DNA from: Candidatus Staskawiczbacteria bacterium
GTDB taxonomy: Bacteria > Patescibacteriota > Minisyncoccia > Minisyncoccales > Staskawiczbacteraceae
NCBI GenBank assembly: GCA_026395275.1
Contig: JAPLZA010000106.1
Span: forward strand, 1 to 5,867
Length of the DNA stretch: 5,867 nucleotides
Direction: 5' to 3'
Shown here: positions 4,796 through 5,867 of the stretch, in pieces
Position numbering within the stretch: the stretch's first letter is position 1
How the letters are laid out: each line of letters begins with the position of its first letter
Program-made: the position numbers and the translations under genes
The notes under the pieces: model-generated
The model's database searches: none
Told to the model about the DNA's origin: nothing
Seen by the model: the letters and a program-made list of their open reading frames with translations, nothing else

Positions 4796-4811
4796 TATGA
4801 CTTCGTAAACT

Positions 4812-5264
4812 TCAAAGAATTTTGGCAACATGCGGATTGCTACTGATAGCAGCAAGCTCAAGCGCTTGTGCTCTGTCAATCCAACCGGCCTTGTGAGCGA
4901 CGTAAATCACCAGCGCCTCATCTTCCAACTCATCCATGCCGGAAAAAGAAAGAACGGTATTAACCCTAACAACTACGGCTCCGCCCCACTTGTTGTTAGC
5001 CGGGTCTCTGCTTTGCCAGCTCAACAAGTTACGGCTTTCAGAAAGCCGTTTGGCCTTCTCTATAGAAAGAATGAAATACTTTTCTGATTTTTCTTGCGGA
5101 CAAATGTTGATCTTAGCACCCAGTAAAACTCCGTGTCCGCACATTGCGTCGTAAACCGTGAAAAATCCGTAATTTTTTGCCGCTCCGCAGTTTTTCTGAA
5201 GCAAAAGAATTCCTTCTTCCACCAGAGAAACTAAACTGTCTAATCCCAGTCCCATGATTTTCAT
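4812..5264 (-). CDS. Small conserved protein of unknown function, paralogue of 5297-5764
   Basis: A 150-residue soluble protein with no signal peptide or membrane helix. It is clearly related to the upstream gene product. Shared positions include LLQ near the start, FTV at 35-37, SIEKAKRL (67-74), QSRD (84-87), GGAVVV (94-99), SFSG (106-109), DEAL (115-118) and AISS near the end. Similar small proteins with WQSRD..GGA..LSFSG..DEA occur, to my recollection, in other CPR genomes without an assigned role. The order of a K-A helix, a GGA strand, a (S)FSG turn and a D/E-E-A helix faintly recalls the GlcG/HbpS (haem-degrading, PF03928) fold; this is a guess. AAAGGA 5 bases before the ATG is a good ribosome site. 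It is the second gene of a two-gene operon (32-base gap) with a terminator just after it. Confidence 0.8.
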   Translation of the reverse strand: MKIMGLGLDSLVSLVEEGILLLQKNCGAAKNYGFFTVYDAMCGHGVLLGAKINICPQEKSEKYFILSIEKAKRLSESRNLLSWQSRDPANNKWGGAVVVRVNTVLSFSGMDELEDEALVIYVAHKAGWIDRAQALELAAISSNPHVAKIL

Positions 5265-5296
5265 GAGTTTCCTTTCTTCTAATTTTCTCGGTTTTG

Positions 5297-5764
5297 CTAC
5301 CTATGAAGCATCATCCTAACAAAATAATTTCTTCGGCCCAATACCTCGAAGCTAACGCTGGAGATGTTAATCGCGCGAAAGTTTTCGATAAACTTTGCTT
5401 CAAACGCAAGATATGTCATTAGGGCCTCATTGGCTTCTTCGTCGTCAAATCCGGAAAATGAAAATATATATCCCGGTATTCTTATGGCTCCTCCCAATTT
5501 ACCGGCCTGCACGTCTCTACTTTGAGAGCTTGTGAGATGCCCCTGATTAGAGCGAAGCCTCTCAGCTTGCTCAATAGAAAAGGCAAGATTCTTTGTGCCA
5601 TCATTGCCGATTTCAAGAATCAACAGCGGTGTAGTCTCTGGTATATCGCGCAAGACAGTGAAGTGACCGCTAGAACCCTTAATGCCAATGTGCTCTTGAA
5701 GTAATTTGATCCCCACACAGATGATTGCAAGCAATTTGTCTACCTCAACTCCGTTGATTTGCAT
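5297..5764 (-). CDS. Small conserved protein of unknown function, paralogue of 4812-5264
   Basis: A 155-residue protein, first in the two-gene operon. It aligns with the next gene through most of its length: VDKLLAIICVGIKLLQEH, HFTVL (34-38), FSIEQAERL (62-70), SQSRD (80-84), GGAIRI (91-96), FSFSG (101-105) and NEALMTYLA (112-120). It lacks about five residues before FSIEQ compared with the paralogue. The C-terminus after NISSVS diverges and is longer and basic (GRRNYFVRMMLHR); reading the other two frames there did not recover a better match, so a frameshift is unlikely. The hydrophobic run LLAIICVGI near the start is too short for a clear membrane helix. AAGGGG 5 bases before the ATG is a strong ribosome site. 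The tandem copies point to a duplication followed by divergence, perhaps giving a heterodimer. Confidence 0.8.
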   Translation of the reverse strand: MQINGVEVDKLLAIICVGIKLLQEHIGIKGSSGHFTVLRDIPETTPLLILEIGNDGTKNLAFSIEQAERLRSNQGHLTSSQSRDVQAGKLGGAIRIPGYIFSFSGFDDEEANEALMTYLAFEAKFIENFRAINISSVSFEVLGRRNYFVRMMLHR

Positions 5765-5805
5765 GTTGTCCCCTTTGTTTTTGGTTTTCAGTGAACTGCA
5801 ATTAC

Positions 5806-5832
5806 ATTATAACGTTTCTCTACTCTTGTCAA
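5806..5832 (-). promoter_or_regulatory. Promoter of the paralogous gene pair
   Basis: The minus strand has a perfect -35 TTGACA (5832-5827) and a perfect -10 TATAAT (5811-5806), but the spacer is only 15 bp, shorter than the usual 16-18. A start near 5799 would give a leader of about 35 bases with the ribosome site near its end. I see nothing further in 5833-5867. Confidence 0.6.
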
Positions 5833-5867
5833 GCACCTAACCCAAGTAATAAAAACTAATTAACTAC

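Noticed and set aside
4546..4800. Plus-strand ORF of 84 codons
   Set aside because: It crosses a gene start, a promoter region and a terminator, and its product has no recognisable feature.
4830..5154. Two plus-strand ORFs opposite the 4812-5264 gene
   Set aside because: Shadows of a gene whose reading frame is confirmed by similarity to its tandem paralogue.
5297..5400. Frameshift at the 3' end of the first paralogue
   Set aside because: The C-terminus differs from its partner, but neither alternative frame restores similarity, and NISS still aligns with AISS in the present frame.

Overview
The window looks like a piece of a Candidate Phyla Radiation (Patescibacteria) genome, most likely from the Parcubacteria side. 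That assignment rests on gene content and style, not on a marker phylogeny: a secreted peptidoglycan-binding protein with a short coiled segment after its signal peptide, a small cysteine-rich type IV pilin-like protein, an ECF sigma factor followed by a one-pass membrane protein, a DeoR-type HTH protein with an N-terminal domain I cannot name, and compact AT-rich intergenic regions. All eight genes lie on the minus strand, so transcription runs from high to low coordinates.

Layout in transcription order. (1) 5832-4766: a promoter, two tandem paralogous small proteins of unknown function (5764-5297 and 5264-4812), and an intrinsic terminator. (2) 4767-4064: a secreted protein with a PEP-CTERM-like C-terminal sorting tail and a terminator over its stop codon. 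(3) 4057-2477: a pilin-like protein, then rlmN, which has its own candidate promoter overlapped by a 26-bp perfect palindrome, and a strong terminator. rlmN carries a GC-rich 33-bp palindromic element inserted in frame. (4) 2443-1737: the HTH regulator behind an extended -10 promoter. (5) 1741-427: four copies of a 10-bp motif, a strong sigma-70-type promoter, a nearly leaderless ECF sigma factor gene with a 16-A homopolymer, and a putative membrane anti-sigma factor. (6) 426-1: a long AT-rich leader with a GC-rich core, then the start of a secreted peptidoglycan-binding protein that runs off the left edge.

Taken together this is a surface and envelope region: pilin, PEP-CTERM-like protein, wall-binding protein, and an ECF sigma/anti-sigma pair that could sense envelope state. 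The inferred link is that the HTH protein acts through the repeated motif on the sigma promoter, and the sigma factor then drives surface genes. The most interesting signals are the A16 tract, where one base gained or lost removes sigma region 4, the four-copy motif array, the coding palindromic insertion in rlmN, and the palindrome over the rlmN promoter. I saw no tRNA, rRNA, CRISPR array or insertion sequence.
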